The translations under genes and the position numbers were made by a program. Below are positions 25,892-34,212 of a DNA stretch of 42,914 nucleotides, one piece after another (positions within the stretch are counted from its first letter, which is position 1; the number at the start of each line of letters is the position of its first letter). The notes below the pieces were generated by a model. It had not been told where the DNA came from. It was given only the letters and a program-made list of their open reading frames with translations, and searched no databases. Source of the DNA: an uncultured Selenomonadales bacterium (lineage in GTDB: Bacteria > Bacillota > Negativicutes > Selenomonadales > Selenomonadaceae); NCBI GenBank assembly GCA_946408355.1, contig CAMJRX010000021.1:1-42914 (forward strand). Reading direction: 5' to 3'.

Positions 25892-26551
25892 TTGATTGAT
25901 TCGAGGATAAGTGGTGTTATAAATTTTGTTCGCGAAGATAGCCGCGTCGCCGACATTGGCGCGGACCACGGTTATCTTTCGATTGAGCTGATAAAAAGCG
26001 GGCGTGCGTTGAACGTCATTGCTACTGAAAAAAATATCGGACCATTCGAGGCTTTAACTAAAAATATTTACGGCTTAGATAAAGTTGAGGCGCGATTAGG
26101 CGACGGCTTGAAAGTTTTATCGGCGGGTGAAGTCGATACGATTTGTATTGCGGGCATGGGCGGTGCACTCATTACGAAAATTTTATCAGACGCGCCTGAA
26201 GTTGTTCAATCTGTGCGGCAAATTATTATTCAACCGATGAACGCCGCAGAAAAAATTCGCGCTTGGCTCGTGGAAAATAATTGGACGATTGCCGACGAAG
26301 ATTTAGCCGAATCAGCGGGAATTATTTACGAAATTATTTGCGCAGAAAAAAATCCTCCCGCCAAAATTTTTAAGCGCGAATCCTCACCGCTCTTGAAAAA
26401 ATTTTTAACTCAAAGACGGGAAAAACTTCAGCGCGTGCTTGCCGAAATGGGCAAAAGCGACTCTGCGCGAACAAGCGAAAAATTTTTGACGACGCGAGCG
26501 GAAGTCGACGCCTTAAATAAAAAGTTAAGGGGGCGATGCTATGTTTTATAA
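25892..26551 (+). CDS. trmK: tRNA (adenine22-N1)-methyltransferase TrmK
   Basis: TrmK methylates N1 of A22 in certain tRNAs of Firmicutes using SAM. The 219-residue protein has the SAM motif VADIGADHGYLSIEL (about 20-34), the CIAGMGGALITKIL motif (about 88-101) and the helical C-terminal RREKLQRVLAEM segment of the family. The start is a TTG, with GGAGGG about ten bases upstream. It overlaps plsC by 11 bases, so they are co-translated. The usual partner gene (NIF3-like) is absent here. Confidence 0.85.
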   Translation: MIDSRISGVINFVREDSRVADIGADHGYLSIELIKSGRALNVIATEKNIGPFEALTKNIYGLDKVEARLGDGLKVLSAGEVDTICIAGMGGALITKILSDAPEVVQSVRQIIIQPMNAAEKIRAWLVENNWTIADEDLAESAGIIYEIICAEKNPPAKIFKRESSPLLKKFLTQRREKLQRVLAEMGKSDSARTSEKFLTTRAEVDALNKKLRGRCYVL

Positions 26552-27137
26552 AATTTTTAAAGTGCTGTGTCAATTTTGGTTCGGAACGATTTTAGGGACA
26601 AAAATTATCGGCACGGAAAATATCCCTAAAGAGGGCGCGTTCATATTGGCGGCTAATCACGTCAGCAACTGGGATCCGCCGTTCTTAGGCACTTTCATTG
26701 AGCGCGAAGTTTGCTACATGGGCAAGGCTGAACTTTTTAAAAATCCGGTCATGGCGGCGATTTGTCGTGGACTTCACGTTTTCCCCGTTAAGCGCGGCAC
26801 GGCTGATAAAACTGCCATTAAAACCGCCGTTAAAATTTTAAAGGACGGCAAATGTTTTGGGATTTTCCCCGAAGGTACGCGCTCTAAAACCGGCAAGCTA
26901 GGCAAGGCGGAATCTGGCGTTAGTTTAATCGCGGCAATGACTAAAGCTCCGATTATCCCCGCCGCAATCATTAACACTGAAAAAATTTTTTCTAAAGAAA
27001 AGTTTCTTCCACGTCCTGCAGTCGTCTACGGCAAGCCGATAAAATTTTTCGGCTCAACAAAAGATAGGGACGCTATGGAAAATTTCGCGCAAGAAATCAT
27101 GAACGAAATCGCTAAACTCAAGGCGACGGTAATTTAA
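26541..27137 (+). CDS. plsC: 1-acyl-glycerol-3-phosphate acyltransferase PlsC
   Basis: A membrane-associated acyltransferase making phosphatidic acid. The 198-residue protein has the catalytic H-x4-D motif in NHVSNWD (about residue 40), the later FPEGTRS motif (about residue 114) and the intervening LFKNPVMAAICRGLHVFPVKR region that binds the substrate phosphate. Length is normal for small Firmicute PlsC proteins. AAGGGGGCG precedes the ATG inside the end of trmK. Confidence 0.9.
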   Translation: MFYKIFKVLCQFWFGTILGTKIIGTENIPKEGAFILAANHVSNWDPPFLGTFIEREVCYMGKAELFKNPVMAAICRGLHVFPVKRGTADKTAIKTAVKILKDGKCFGIFPEGTRSKTGKLGKAESGVSLIAAMTKAPIIPAAIINTEKIFSKEKFLPRPAVVYGKPIKFFGSTKDRDAMENFAQEIMNEIAKLKATVI

Positions 27138-27139
27138 CA

Positions 27140-27168
27140 TTGACTTGCAAGTAAAAATTCTGTATATT
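27140..27168 (+). promoter_or_regulatory. Sigma-70 promoter of the exporter operon
   Basis: TTGACT (27140-27145), a 17-base spacer and TATATT (27163-27168). The predicted start near 27175 leaves almost no leader for the ATG at 27183 and favours a start at 27204 or 27207. It has no ECF-type -35, unlike the peptide promoters. Confidence 0.65.
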
Positions 27169-27182
27169 TACTGAAAATATTC

Positions 27183-29417
27183 ATGAAAAATTTTATGAGG
27201 CGAATGATGAGTTTTATTGATTCGATAAAAAATTTTTTGGGAATATCGACCACTCGAGTAAAAGTGCCGACGATTTTACAAATGGAGGCAACTGAATGCG
27301 GCGCGGCGTCGCTGTCGATGATTTTATCGCATTATAAATTGTGGTTGCCGTTGGAAAAATTGCGGCAGGAATGCGGCGTCAATCGCGACGGCTCAAAAGC
27401 AAGTTGCGTAATTCGTGCGGCTCGAAATCGCGGGTGCGACGCTAACGGTTATCGTTGGAACGCCGACAGAGTAAAAGAAGTCGGCAAGTATCCGCTGATA
27501 ATTCACTGGGAGTTCAATCATTTTGTCGTTTTGGAAGGCATAAAGGGCGATACGGTTTATCTTAACGATCCCGCTATGGGGCGGCGTACCGTCAAATGGG
27601 ACGAGTTCCGCACGTCTTATACAGGTGTAGCGTTGCATGTCGTTCCGAACGAAAATTTTAAGCCCGAAGGCGAACGCTACAATATTTTTAAAGCAGTGGC
27701 AGAAAAGCTCGCTCGCGACAAGTGGGCAGTGCTTTTTATTTTGCTCCTCAATCTCGGCATGATAATTCCGGGACTTGCCTCGCCTGTTTTCAGCCAAATA
27801 TTTTTAGACGACATTTTAGCTAAAAAGCATACGGATTGGATGTTCAATTTCTGCTTAGCGATGACGGTCTCTTGGGTTATTTGCGGCGTTATGACGTGGT
27901 TGCAAGCAGTAATCCTCACGCGATGGCAAAAAAAATTGACGCTTGCCGATTCGTCGAGTTTCTTTTGGCATTTACTCCGATTGCCCATGCAATTTTTTAA
28001 TCAGCGTTTTGCTGGCGAAGTTGCCTCGCGTGTAACGTTCAACGAATCAATCGCAGGCGTATTATCGGGACCGGCGGCTTTATCGATTTTAAATTTTCTA
28101 GTTGCGATTTTCTATTTGCTGTTACTCCTCCAATACGACGTGACTTTAACTTTAATCGGAGTATTTTTCTCCAGCATTGACATAATTGTTTTCTTCGCGT
28201 TAAGAAGACATTTAACCGATTTAAACATGAAAATTCAGCAGGACGCCGGCAAAGAATACGGTACGACGATGAACGGCTTGATGATGATTGAGACGATTAA
28301 GGCAAACGGCAACGAGAGCGATTTTTTTGCAAAGTGGGCAGGCTATCGCGCTAAAGTTTTAAAGGCTGGTCAAGACGTTGCGATTTGGCAGATGACAGCA
28401 ACAATTATTCCGACACTTTTGGGCGGCATAAACGGCGCGTTGATTATGACACTCGGCGGCTTTTCGATAATGGAAGGCGCACTGACGGCGGGCATGTTTA
28501 CGGCGTTTCAATCGTTAATGGGAAGTTTTCAAGCTCCCGTCAATTCACTGCTCAGCTTAGGCTCAACACTTCAATCAACGGAAATGCAAATGCAACGCCT
28601 TAACGACGTGCGCAAATATGAGATTGACGATTTAAACTGCCGCGAGGAAAAAATTTCTGATGAACCCGTCGCCCGCTTGAACGGCGAACTTGAACTTAAA
28701 GATGTTGACTTCGGTTATAGCCCGCTAGAAAAGCCGCTGATAAATAAATTTTCTATGCACATTGAGCCGGGACATTGGGTGGCGGTTGTCGGCGCGAGCG
28801 GTTCGGGCAAGTCAACAGTATCTAAAGTTGTCACGGGCATTTACGAGGAATGGAGCGGCGAGGTTCTCTTTGACGGCGTTAAGCGGCGCGAATTGCCTCG
28901 TTCCGTAATTGTCAATTCAATTTCCGCCGTCGACCAAGATGTTTTTCAAATTACCGGCACGATAGCGCAAAACTTGACGCTGTTTGATGATTCTGTTAGG
29001 CGTAGCGACATAATTCAGGCTGCTAAGGACGCTTGCATACACGAAGACATTTTGCAACTAGATAAAGGCTATGATTCGGAAGTTTCAGAGGGCGGCTTGA
29101 ACTTTTCGGGCGGTCAACGTCAACGTTTGGAAATTGCCCGCGCCCTTGCAAATAATCCGTCGCTTTTGGTTCTTGACGAGGCGACTAGCGCACTTGATCC
29201 AATGACGGAGCAAACGGTCTTAGAAAATATTCGGCGACGCGGCTGTTCGTGCTTGATAGTTGCGCATCGCTTATCGACAATTCGCGACTGTGACGAGATT
29301 ATAGTTTTAGATAAAGGCGTCGTTGTGGAGCGCGGCACGCATCGCGAAATGATGAAACACGACGGACCTTATAGAAGATTGATTGAGGAAAGGAGCCAAG
29401 AAGTTGAGCCGCTTTGA
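27183..29417 (+). CDS. Peptidase-containing ABC exporter, NHLM bacteriocin type (subunit 1)
   Basis: An inner-membrane exporter that trims and secretes peptides. Order: C39 peptidase (about 20-150) with catalytic Cys in QMEATECGAASL, His in WEFNHFVVL and Asp in YLNDPAMG; a six-helix membrane domain (about 170-460); and an ABC ATPase with Walker A GASGSGKST, signature FSGGQRQR and Walker B LLVLDEATSALD. This layout matches the first ABC protein of NHLM-type export systems. The first ATG is used here, but TSS and GAGG spacing make the ATGs at 27204/27207 plausible (736-737 residues). The likely substrates are the two peptides encoded beyond tolC. The gene for the second ABC protein overlaps by 14 bases. 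Confidence 0.85.
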   Translation: MKNFMRRMMSFIDSIKNFLGISTTRVKVPTILQMEATECGAASLSMILSHYKLWLPLEKLRQECGVNRDGSKASCVIRAARNRGCDANGYRWNADRVKEVGKYPLIIHWEFNHFVVLEGIKGDTVYLNDPAMGRRTVKWDEFRTSYTGVALHVVPNENFKPEGERYNIFKAVAEKLARDKWAVLFILLLNLGMIIPGLASPVFSQIFLDDILAKKHTDWMFNFCLAMTVSWVICGVMTWLQAVILTRWQKKLTLADSSSFFWHLLRLPMQFFNQRFAGEVASRVTFNESIAGVLSGPAALSILNFLVAIFYLLLLLQYDVTLTLIGVFFSSIDIIVFFALRRHLTDLNMKIQQDAGKEYGTTMNGLMMIETIKANGNESDFFAKWAGYRAKVLKAGQDVAIWQMTATIIPTLLGGINGALIMTLGGFSIMEGALTAGMFTAFQSLMGSFQAPVNSLLSLGSTLQSTEMQMQRLNDVRKYEIDDLNCREEKISDEPVARLNGELELKDVDFGYSPLEKPLINKFSMHIEPGHWVAVVGASGSGKSTVSKVVTGIYEEWSGEVLFDGVKRRELPRSVIVNSISAVDQDVFQITGTIAQNLTLFDDSVRRSDIIQAAKDACIHEDILQLDKGYDSEVSEGGLNFSGGQRQRLEIARALANNPSLLVLDEATSALDPMTEQTVLENIRRRGCSCLIVAHRLSTIRDCDEIIVLDKGVVVERGTHREMMKHDGPYRRLIEERSQEVEPL

Positions 29418-32097
29418 AAAATTTTTAATGGCAGGGGAGCGCGTTCGACTTGAAGACGGTGAACGGCTCGCACTGATTGAATCGGGCAAGGTTGAAGTCT
29501 ACGCCGTGACACGTGAGGCGGGTTCTTTCCGTCAACAATTTTTAGTTGAGCTGGAAACGGGCGCGGCGGCATTTCCCTCGCTTGACGAATTCGAGGAAAC
29601 AGAGACGCTAATTTTTGCAAGCGAAGACACGAAGATACAAATTTTAACGTTCGACAAAGTTTCACACGACGAATTGAAAAATTTAATGCGCCGTTGGTTT
29701 ACAGAGCTGATAAAGTTGCCGTGGCTAAGACTTTTAGCGGACAAGGGCGACGACATTTTAATTACGTGGCTCGACGGCACAGTTTTAGAAGGCGCAGAAG
29801 ATTTAGTAGAGGCTTTCCGCACGAACGAAGAAATTTTTTCAATGCTGTTAGGCGTGCGTTTCCGAGCAGAGGACAAAAGATTTTCCAACCGCGTCGAAGT
29901 CCGCACCCGCAATCAGCGACGAATTTTAGATAACTCAATTTCAAATTTGCTCGGCGAGGAAACGACGAATTATTCAGAGACGACCGAACGCACAGTACGT
30001 TTGGAGGAGGCGTCGTTTATCGTGCGGCGGGTGGCAACCGCGCTTAACATGCCGACTGATAACATAAAACTCGACGCGGAACTTGTTAGACGGCTTGACC
30101 AAATCAGATTAATTCGGCGGCTGATTCAAAAGGGCAACATGCAAATGCGCTTGATTGAACTCGTCGAAGATTGGCATAAAAACGATAGCGGCGTAATAAT
30201 CGGCTATTACGGCGAGGCTAAAACTTTATCGGTTTTCGTTCCGCTTGCGGCGGGTAAATATAAACTCGTAAACCTTGAACACCCCGAAGGAATTCCGTTA
30301 ACCGACGAGGTTGCCGCGCAGATTGACAAGAGCGCGTTTGAATGTTATGCGGGATTCCCTGCGCGGGAGCTGAAAATTTTCGACCTGATTAAGTTTATAT
30401 TCAAGCAATGTTGGTTCGCCGATTATCGTACAGTTATCGTTATAAGCTTAATTTCGGGATTAATTCCGTTGGTAATGCCGCTCGTGACAGAAACAATTTT
30501 CGCCGATATAATCCCAATACTCGACCGACAAGGCTTGGCAACCGTCACACAAGTTATCATGGTTACGAGCTTTACAACGGCAAGTTTAGGAATTGTTCGG
30601 ACGATAGCCGTTATGCGAATTACGACGCGAATGAACATGGCAACAGAGGCGGCACTTTGGGGACGATTGCTAACGTTGCCGACGGGATTTTTTAGAAAGT
30701 TTACTTCGGGAGAACTGGCAAGTCGCATGGGCGGTATCAGCGTCATCAAAGGCTTAGTTAGCGCAGAATTTATCGGCGGGCTGTTCGGTTTCGTGTTTTC
30801 ATTCTGGAGTATCTTTTTAATGTGTTATTACAGCCTCAAGTTGACGGCGGCGGCGGTTGCGGTTTGGTTCGTCTACGCAATTATCACCGCGTTTATTTAT
30901 CGGCGGGTTATCGGTTTCCAAAGAAATTTAATCGCCGCTAGCAACAAAGAGGCTGGCATTGTTCAACAGATTTTTAAAGGGCTTACAAAGTTTAGGGAGC
31001 ACGGCGCGGAAAATCAAGCGTTCTGGCTGTGGAGTAAAATTTTCGGCGAAACGTGGAAATGGAATTTGAAACTTCGTTGGCAGAGCAACTACAACGCGAT
31101 TATCGGGAGTGTTCAGCCGTTTATTTTGACGATGTGCCTTTACTATATCGCGGTTTACGGCATGAACGAGGTAGGTCCCAACGGTCAGCAAATTCAAGGT
31201 ATCAGCTACGCGCAGTTTATCGCATTTCAAGCCGCGTTCAGCAGTTTTAATGCCACGTTGAACGGAATTATTCCGCTCGTCGGTCAATACTTTGCGATTC
31301 AGCCGCATATTGAAAACTTGCGCCCGATTCTTAAAGAAGTTCCAGAAAGTGTCGGCGATAAAGCAGACTCCGGAATTTTGAGCGGCGCGATTGAAGTTAA
31401 CAACTTGACATTTGGCTACACGGAGGGGCGCGACGTTTTACACGACATAAATTTTAAAATTGCGGCGGGCGAAAATGTTGCTATTGTCGGGCGTTCAGGT
31501 TGCGGCAAGTCGACGTTAGTAAGACTTTTGTTAGGATTTGAAACGCCGCGCAAAGGTTCGATTTATTTTGACGGTCAAGACCTCGCCGATTTAAATTTGC
31601 CGAGCGTGCGAACTCAAATGGGCGTCGTGCTCCAAAATGGTCAGCTTATGCAGGGCGATATTTTCACGAACATAATCGGCACAAATGCTTTAACGCAAGA
31701 GGACGCTTGGGAGGCGGCTGAAGCGGCGGGTATTGCTATGGATATTGCGATGATGCCAATGGGTATGCAGACTGTTATCAGCGAGGGCAGTACAAATATC
31801 AGCGGCGGGCAACGTCAGAGAATTTTAATCGCCCGTGCACTTGTCACTAAGCCCGCGATTTTAATTTTCGACGAGGCTACTTCCGCGCTGGATAATCGCA
31901 CTCAAGCAATCGTCACAAACAGCTTGGATAATCTACACGCGACGCGAATTATTGTTGCGCACAGATTATCGACGATTAGAAATTGCGACAGGATTTTAGT
32001 TATGGACGCGGGCAGGATTGTCGAGAGCGGCGGCTTTGATGAACTCGTTGCTCGCGGCGGCATTTTTGCTAATCTGGTTAAACGTCAGACAGCTTGA
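29404..32097 (+). CDS. ABC exporter ATP-binding/permease, NHLM bacteriocin type (subunit 2)
   Basis: An 897-residue partner of the peptidase-containing exporter. The N-terminal about 320 residues hold a cyclic-nucleotide-binding-like beta segment (ERLALIESGKVEVYAVTR) and an unrecognised helical region instead of a peptidase. They are followed by a membrane domain (about 340-620) and an ABC ATPase with Walker A GRSGCGKST, signature ISGGQRQR and Walker B ILIFDEATSALD. This matches the second NHLM-type ABC protein. The start is TTG at 29404: AAAGGAG is eight bases upstream, and the in-frame TTG at 29383 lacks a site. Probably forms a heterodimer with subunit 1. Confidence 0.85.
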   Translation: MSRFEKFLMAGERVRLEDGERLALIESGKVEVYAVTREAGSFRQQFLVELETGAAAFPSLDEFEETETLIFASEDTKIQILTFDKVSHDELKNLMRRWFTELIKLPWLRLLADKGDDILITWLDGTVLEGAEDLVEAFRTNEEIFSMLLGVRFRAEDKRFSNRVEVRTRNQRRILDNSISNLLGEETTNYSETTERTVRLEEASFIVRRVATALNMPTDNIKLDAELVRRLDQIRLIRRLIQKGNMQMRLIELVEDWHKNDSGVIIGYYGEAKTLSVFVPLAAGKYKLVNLEHPEGIPLTDEVAAQIDKSAFECYAGFPARELKIFDLIKFIFKQCWFADYRTVIVISLISGLIPLVMPLVTETIFADIIPILDRQGLATVTQVIMVTSFTTASLGIVRTIAVMRITTRMNMATEAALWGRLLTLPTGFFRKFTSGELASRMGGISVIKGLVSAEFIGGLFGFVFSFWSIFLMCYYSLKLTAAAVAVWFVYAIITAFIYRRVIGFQRNLIAASNKEAGIVQQIFKGLTKFREHGAENQAFWLWSKIFGETWKWNLKLRWQSNYNAIIGSVQPFILTMCLYYIAVYGMNEVGPNGQQIQGISYAQFIAFQAAFSSFNATLNGIIPLVGQYFAIQPHIENLRPILKEVPESVGDKADSGILSGAIEVNNLTFGYTEGRDVLHDINFKIAAGENVAIVGRSGCGKSTLVRLLLGFETPRKGSIYFDGQDLADLNLPSVRTQMGVVLQNGQLMQGDIFTNIIGTNALTQEDAWEAAEAAGIAMDIAMMPMGMQTVISEGSTNISGGQRQRILIARALVTKPAILIFDEATSALDNRTQAIVTNSLDNLHATRIIVAHRLSTIRNCDRILVMDAGRIVESGGFDELVARGGIFANLVKRQTA

Positions 32098-32109
32098 GGA
32101 GGATTTAGC

Positions 32110-33585
32110 ATGAAAAAATTTTTAGCAACTTTGGCGGCAATTCTCCTTTCCACGAATACGACATTTGCCGCCGAAGGCATGACTTTAACGCTTGACGAGG
32201 CGATAACACTTGCCTTGCAAAACAATCGCCTAATCGAACAATCGGAGGAAGATAGAGAAGCGGCGCGTTGGAATTTGTCAGCTACGCGCAGGGCTTCCGG
32301 TCCGCAACTCAGTTGGTCGTCAACACTTACTCGCATTGGCGGCAGATATTATCGCAATAGCGGTCGACGTGATCGGCATGACGAAATGTTAGGCTATAAA
32401 AAACAAGGTTATGATGTAAATATGAGCCTCTATCCCTCCTACGAAAACGAAAATTACAACAGCGCGAATTTGTCAATGTCTTTGTATTCAGGCGGGCGAT
32501 TGGAAAATCAGCGCAAAAATGCTCGCTATGCTTTGAACGCGGCAGATTTAACGTTGGAAAATTCTCGTCAACAAGTTAAGTATCAAGCCGCGCAGGCTTA
32601 TTATCAAGTACTTCAGCAAGCGGCGTTGGTTAACGTTCAAGAAGAGGCGGTTCAACTTTTAAAAGAACATTTGCGTACAGTTTCCATTCAATACGAGGTC
32701 GGCACTGTTGCTAAGTCAGACGTGCTTGCGACAGATGTTCAGCTTGCCAACAGCCAACAAAGTTTGAACACCGCGCAGGGCAATTATCAAACCGCAGTTG
32801 CTCGGCTAAATAACGTAATCGGTTTGCCCGTCAACACCGAAATTGCCGCAAGTGATAAGATTGATTTTGTTAAATACGATTTGAGCGAGGACACTTGTCT
32901 TGAATATGCATTGGCTCACCGTCCCGATGGCATTGCCGCAGTTTACGCCGTCAAACAAGCTCAAGCGCAAACTGCCGCCGCAAAAAGCGGTTATCGTCCT
33001 AATGTCGATGCCATCGTGCAAGGGAGCATGTCAGGCGAAAATGTTTTTGGGGCGAATCACAACGCCGAGCAATGGGCAGTCGGCTTGCAAATGCGGTGGA
33101 ATATTTTTGATAACGGCGTTACCAGTGCGCAAGTTAATCAAGCTAAAGCCGCCGAACGCAGAGCCGAATCAATCGCCCAACAGCAGATTGAAACGATTCA
33201 GCTTGAAGTTCACAGCGCGTATATCGCCCTGAAAATAGCGGAAAAAAATATTAGAGTTACATCTGCCGCCGTCGACAAGGCAGAGGAAGAATTTGCAATC
33301 GCGCAGATTCGTTACGTCGAGGGCGTCGACACCAACTTAAACGTCATGAACGCGCAAGAAAAAGTTGTCGAGACGCGCAACAATTATTACACTGCGCTTT
33401 ACAACTACAGCACGAGCCGCGCTCAACTGGAAAAAGCAATGGGCGTTCCCGTCGAAATTGACGCGCTCCTCTACGCTGAGGCTGAACAATCCGGCAAATC
33501 TTCGCCAAAATCTTTAGAGGCGGCAACAGTTGATAACAACTACGACGAGCAACCAAAAGAATCCGACGAGCCGTTTGAAAAATAA
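32110..33585 (+). CDS. TolC-family outer-membrane efflux channel
   Basis: A 491-residue outer-membrane protein with signal peptide (MKKFLATLAAILLSTNTTFA, about 1-20). It shows two internally repeated helical/beta halves typical of TolC: TLDEAITLALQNN, SLYSGGRLENQRKNARY, VGTVAKSDVLATDVQLA, WNIFDNGVTSAQVNQAKAAE and the ending RAQLEKAMGVPV, followed by an acidic tail. It gives the exporter a route through the outer membrane and indicates a diderm cell. GAGGAGG precedes the ATG by seven bases, 12 bases after the previous stop. A HlyD-type adaptor normally links ABC and TolC, but none is encoded here. Confidence 0.92.
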   Translation: MKKFLATLAAILLSTNTTFAAEGMTLTLDEAITLALQNNRLIEQSEEDREAARWNLSATRRASGPQLSWSSTLTRIGGRYYRNSGRRDRHDEMLGYKKQGYDVNMSLYPSYENENYNSANLSMSLYSGGRLENQRKNARYALNAADLTLENSRQQVKYQAAQAYYQVLQQAALVNVQEEAVQLLKEHLRTVSIQYEVGTVAKSDVLATDVQLANSQQSLNTAQGNYQTAVARLNNVIGLPVNTEIAASDKIDFVKYDLSEDTCLEYALAHRPDGIAAVYAVKQAQAQTAAAKSGYRPNVDAIVQGSMSGENVFGANHNAEQWAVGLQMRWNIFDNGVTSAQVNQAKAAERRAESIAQQQIETIQLEVHSAYIALKIAEKNIRVTSAAVDKAEEEFAIAQIRYVEGVDTNLNVMNAQEKVVETRNNYYTALYNYSTSRAQLEKAMGVPVEIDALLYAEAEQSGKSSPKSLEAATVDNNYDEQPKESDEPFEK

Positions 33586-33610
33586 AAAAATCATCGAAAC
33601 GTTTAATAAA

Positions 33611-33645
33611 TAAAAAAACCCCGCGATTTTGCAGGGGCTAATTTT
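33611..33645. terminator. Bidirectional terminator between tolC and peptide gene A
   Basis: CCCCGC and GCAGGGG arms (one bulged A) have A7 on the left and T6 on the right. It ends tolC on the plus strand and peptide gene A on the minus strand. Confidence 0.75.
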
Positions 33646-33648
33646 TTA

Positions 33649-33840
33649 TTAACGAGGTGGATATTTATTAACGTCGGTTTTTATGTTCGGATTGCCGGCC
33701 GCCGCCACTTGGTCGAGTTCATCAAGCGACATCTCTTCGTTGATTGTCCGGCGGCGAAGTTTCAATCTGAATAAAAGACTGTCTTTGATTTTGCTGAACT
33801 GCGAAAAATCTGTTTGCTCAAATCTGTCCTCGATTGTCAT
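33649..33840 (-). CDS. Small precursor-like peptide A
   Basis: A 63-residue peptide starting MTIEDRFEQTDFSQFSKIKD, with a basic segment LLFRLKLRRR and then MSLDELDQVAAAG, which has the form of a leader ending in a double-glycine-like cleavage site. The remaining 14 residues, NPNIKTDVNKYPPR, would be the released peptide. GGAGAG lies eight bases before the ATG. There is no Cys and little Ser/Thr in the tail, so it does not look like a lanthipeptide. It is a near copy of peptide B and has its own ECF-type promoter and terminator. Function unknown; it is probably the substrate of the convergent exporter, which carries a C39 leader peptidase. Confidence 0.65.
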   Translation of the reverse strand: MTIEDRFEQTDFSQFSKIKDSLLFRLKLRRRTINEEMSLDELDQVAAAGNPNIKTDVNKYPPR

Positions 33841-33872
33841 GTCAATCACTCTCCAAAATTTTCTATGTCTTA

Positions 33873-33898
33873 TACGTTGCAAAACAGAATTTGTTACA
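33873..33898 (-). promoter_or_regulatory. ECF-type promoter of peptide gene A
   Basis: On the minus strand TGTAAC (33893-33898), exactly 16 bases, then CGTATA (33871-33876). The TGTAAC/CGTA pair with N16 spacing is typical of ECF sigma promoters (compare TGAAAC-N16-CGTA/C of Bacillus). Confidence 0.6.
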
Positions 33899-33906
33899 GC
33901 TTCCAA

Positions 33907-33941
33907 AAAAAATTCCCCGCGATTTTGCAGGGACTAATTTT
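33907..33941 (-). terminator. Terminator after peptide gene B
   Basis: A duplicate of the terminator after gene A: GTCCCTGC and GCGGGGA arms followed by T8 on the minus strand. Each duplicated unit therefore carries promoter, gene and terminator. Confidence 0.7.
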
Positions 33942-34136
33942 TTATTTACGCGGTGGATATTTATTAATGTCGTTTTTTATGTTCGGATTGCTAGCCGCCG
34001 CTACCATGTCGAGTTCATCAAGCGACATCTCTTCGTTGATTGCCCGGCGGCGAAGTTTCAATCTGAATAAAAGACTGTCCTTGATTTTGCTGAACTGCGA
34101 AAAATCTGTTTGCTCAAATCTGTCCTCGATTGTCAT
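33942..34136 (-). CDS. Small precursor-like peptide B
   Basis: A 64-residue peptide, nearly identical to peptide A: the leader-like 45 residues differ at one position before the MSLDELD segment. The cleavage region reads LDMVAAAS instead of LDQVAAAG, and the tail is NPNIKNDINKYPPRK. Differences cluster in the last about 20 residues, as expected for a precursor whose exported part varies. The gene follows the ECF sigma gene by about 80 bases, with TGTAAC-N16-CGTA between them and GGAGAG before the ATG. Confidence 0.65.
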   Translation of the reverse strand: MTIEDRFEQTDFSQFSKIKDSLLFRLKLRRRAINEEMSLDELDMVAAASNPNIKNDINKYPPRK

Positions 34137-34166
34137 GTCAATCACTCTCCAAAATTTTCTATGTCT

Positions 34167-34194
34167 TATACGTTGCAAAACAGAATTTGTTACA
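34167..34194 (-). promoter_or_regulatory. ECF-type promoter of peptide gene B
   Basis: Same elements as for gene A: TGTAAC (34189-34194), 16 bases, CGTATA (34167-34172) on the minus strand, 296 bases from the other copy. Confidence 0.6.
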
Positions 34195-34212
34195 GCTTCC
34201 AAAAAAATTTTT

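Larger units (their letters stand above)
33615..34206. repeat. Tandem duplication of the peptide unit (296-base period)
   Basis: Two head-to-tail units of 296 bases (about 33615-33910 and 33911-34206), each with ECF-type promoter, ribosome site, peptide gene and terminator. They differ at few positions, mostly in the last part of the peptide gene. Confidence 0.9.

Noticed and set aside
33615-34206. A CRISPR array or short interspersed repeat
   Set aside because: Only two long units with coding content and a 296-base period; no short repeat-spacer pattern here or elsewhere in the window.
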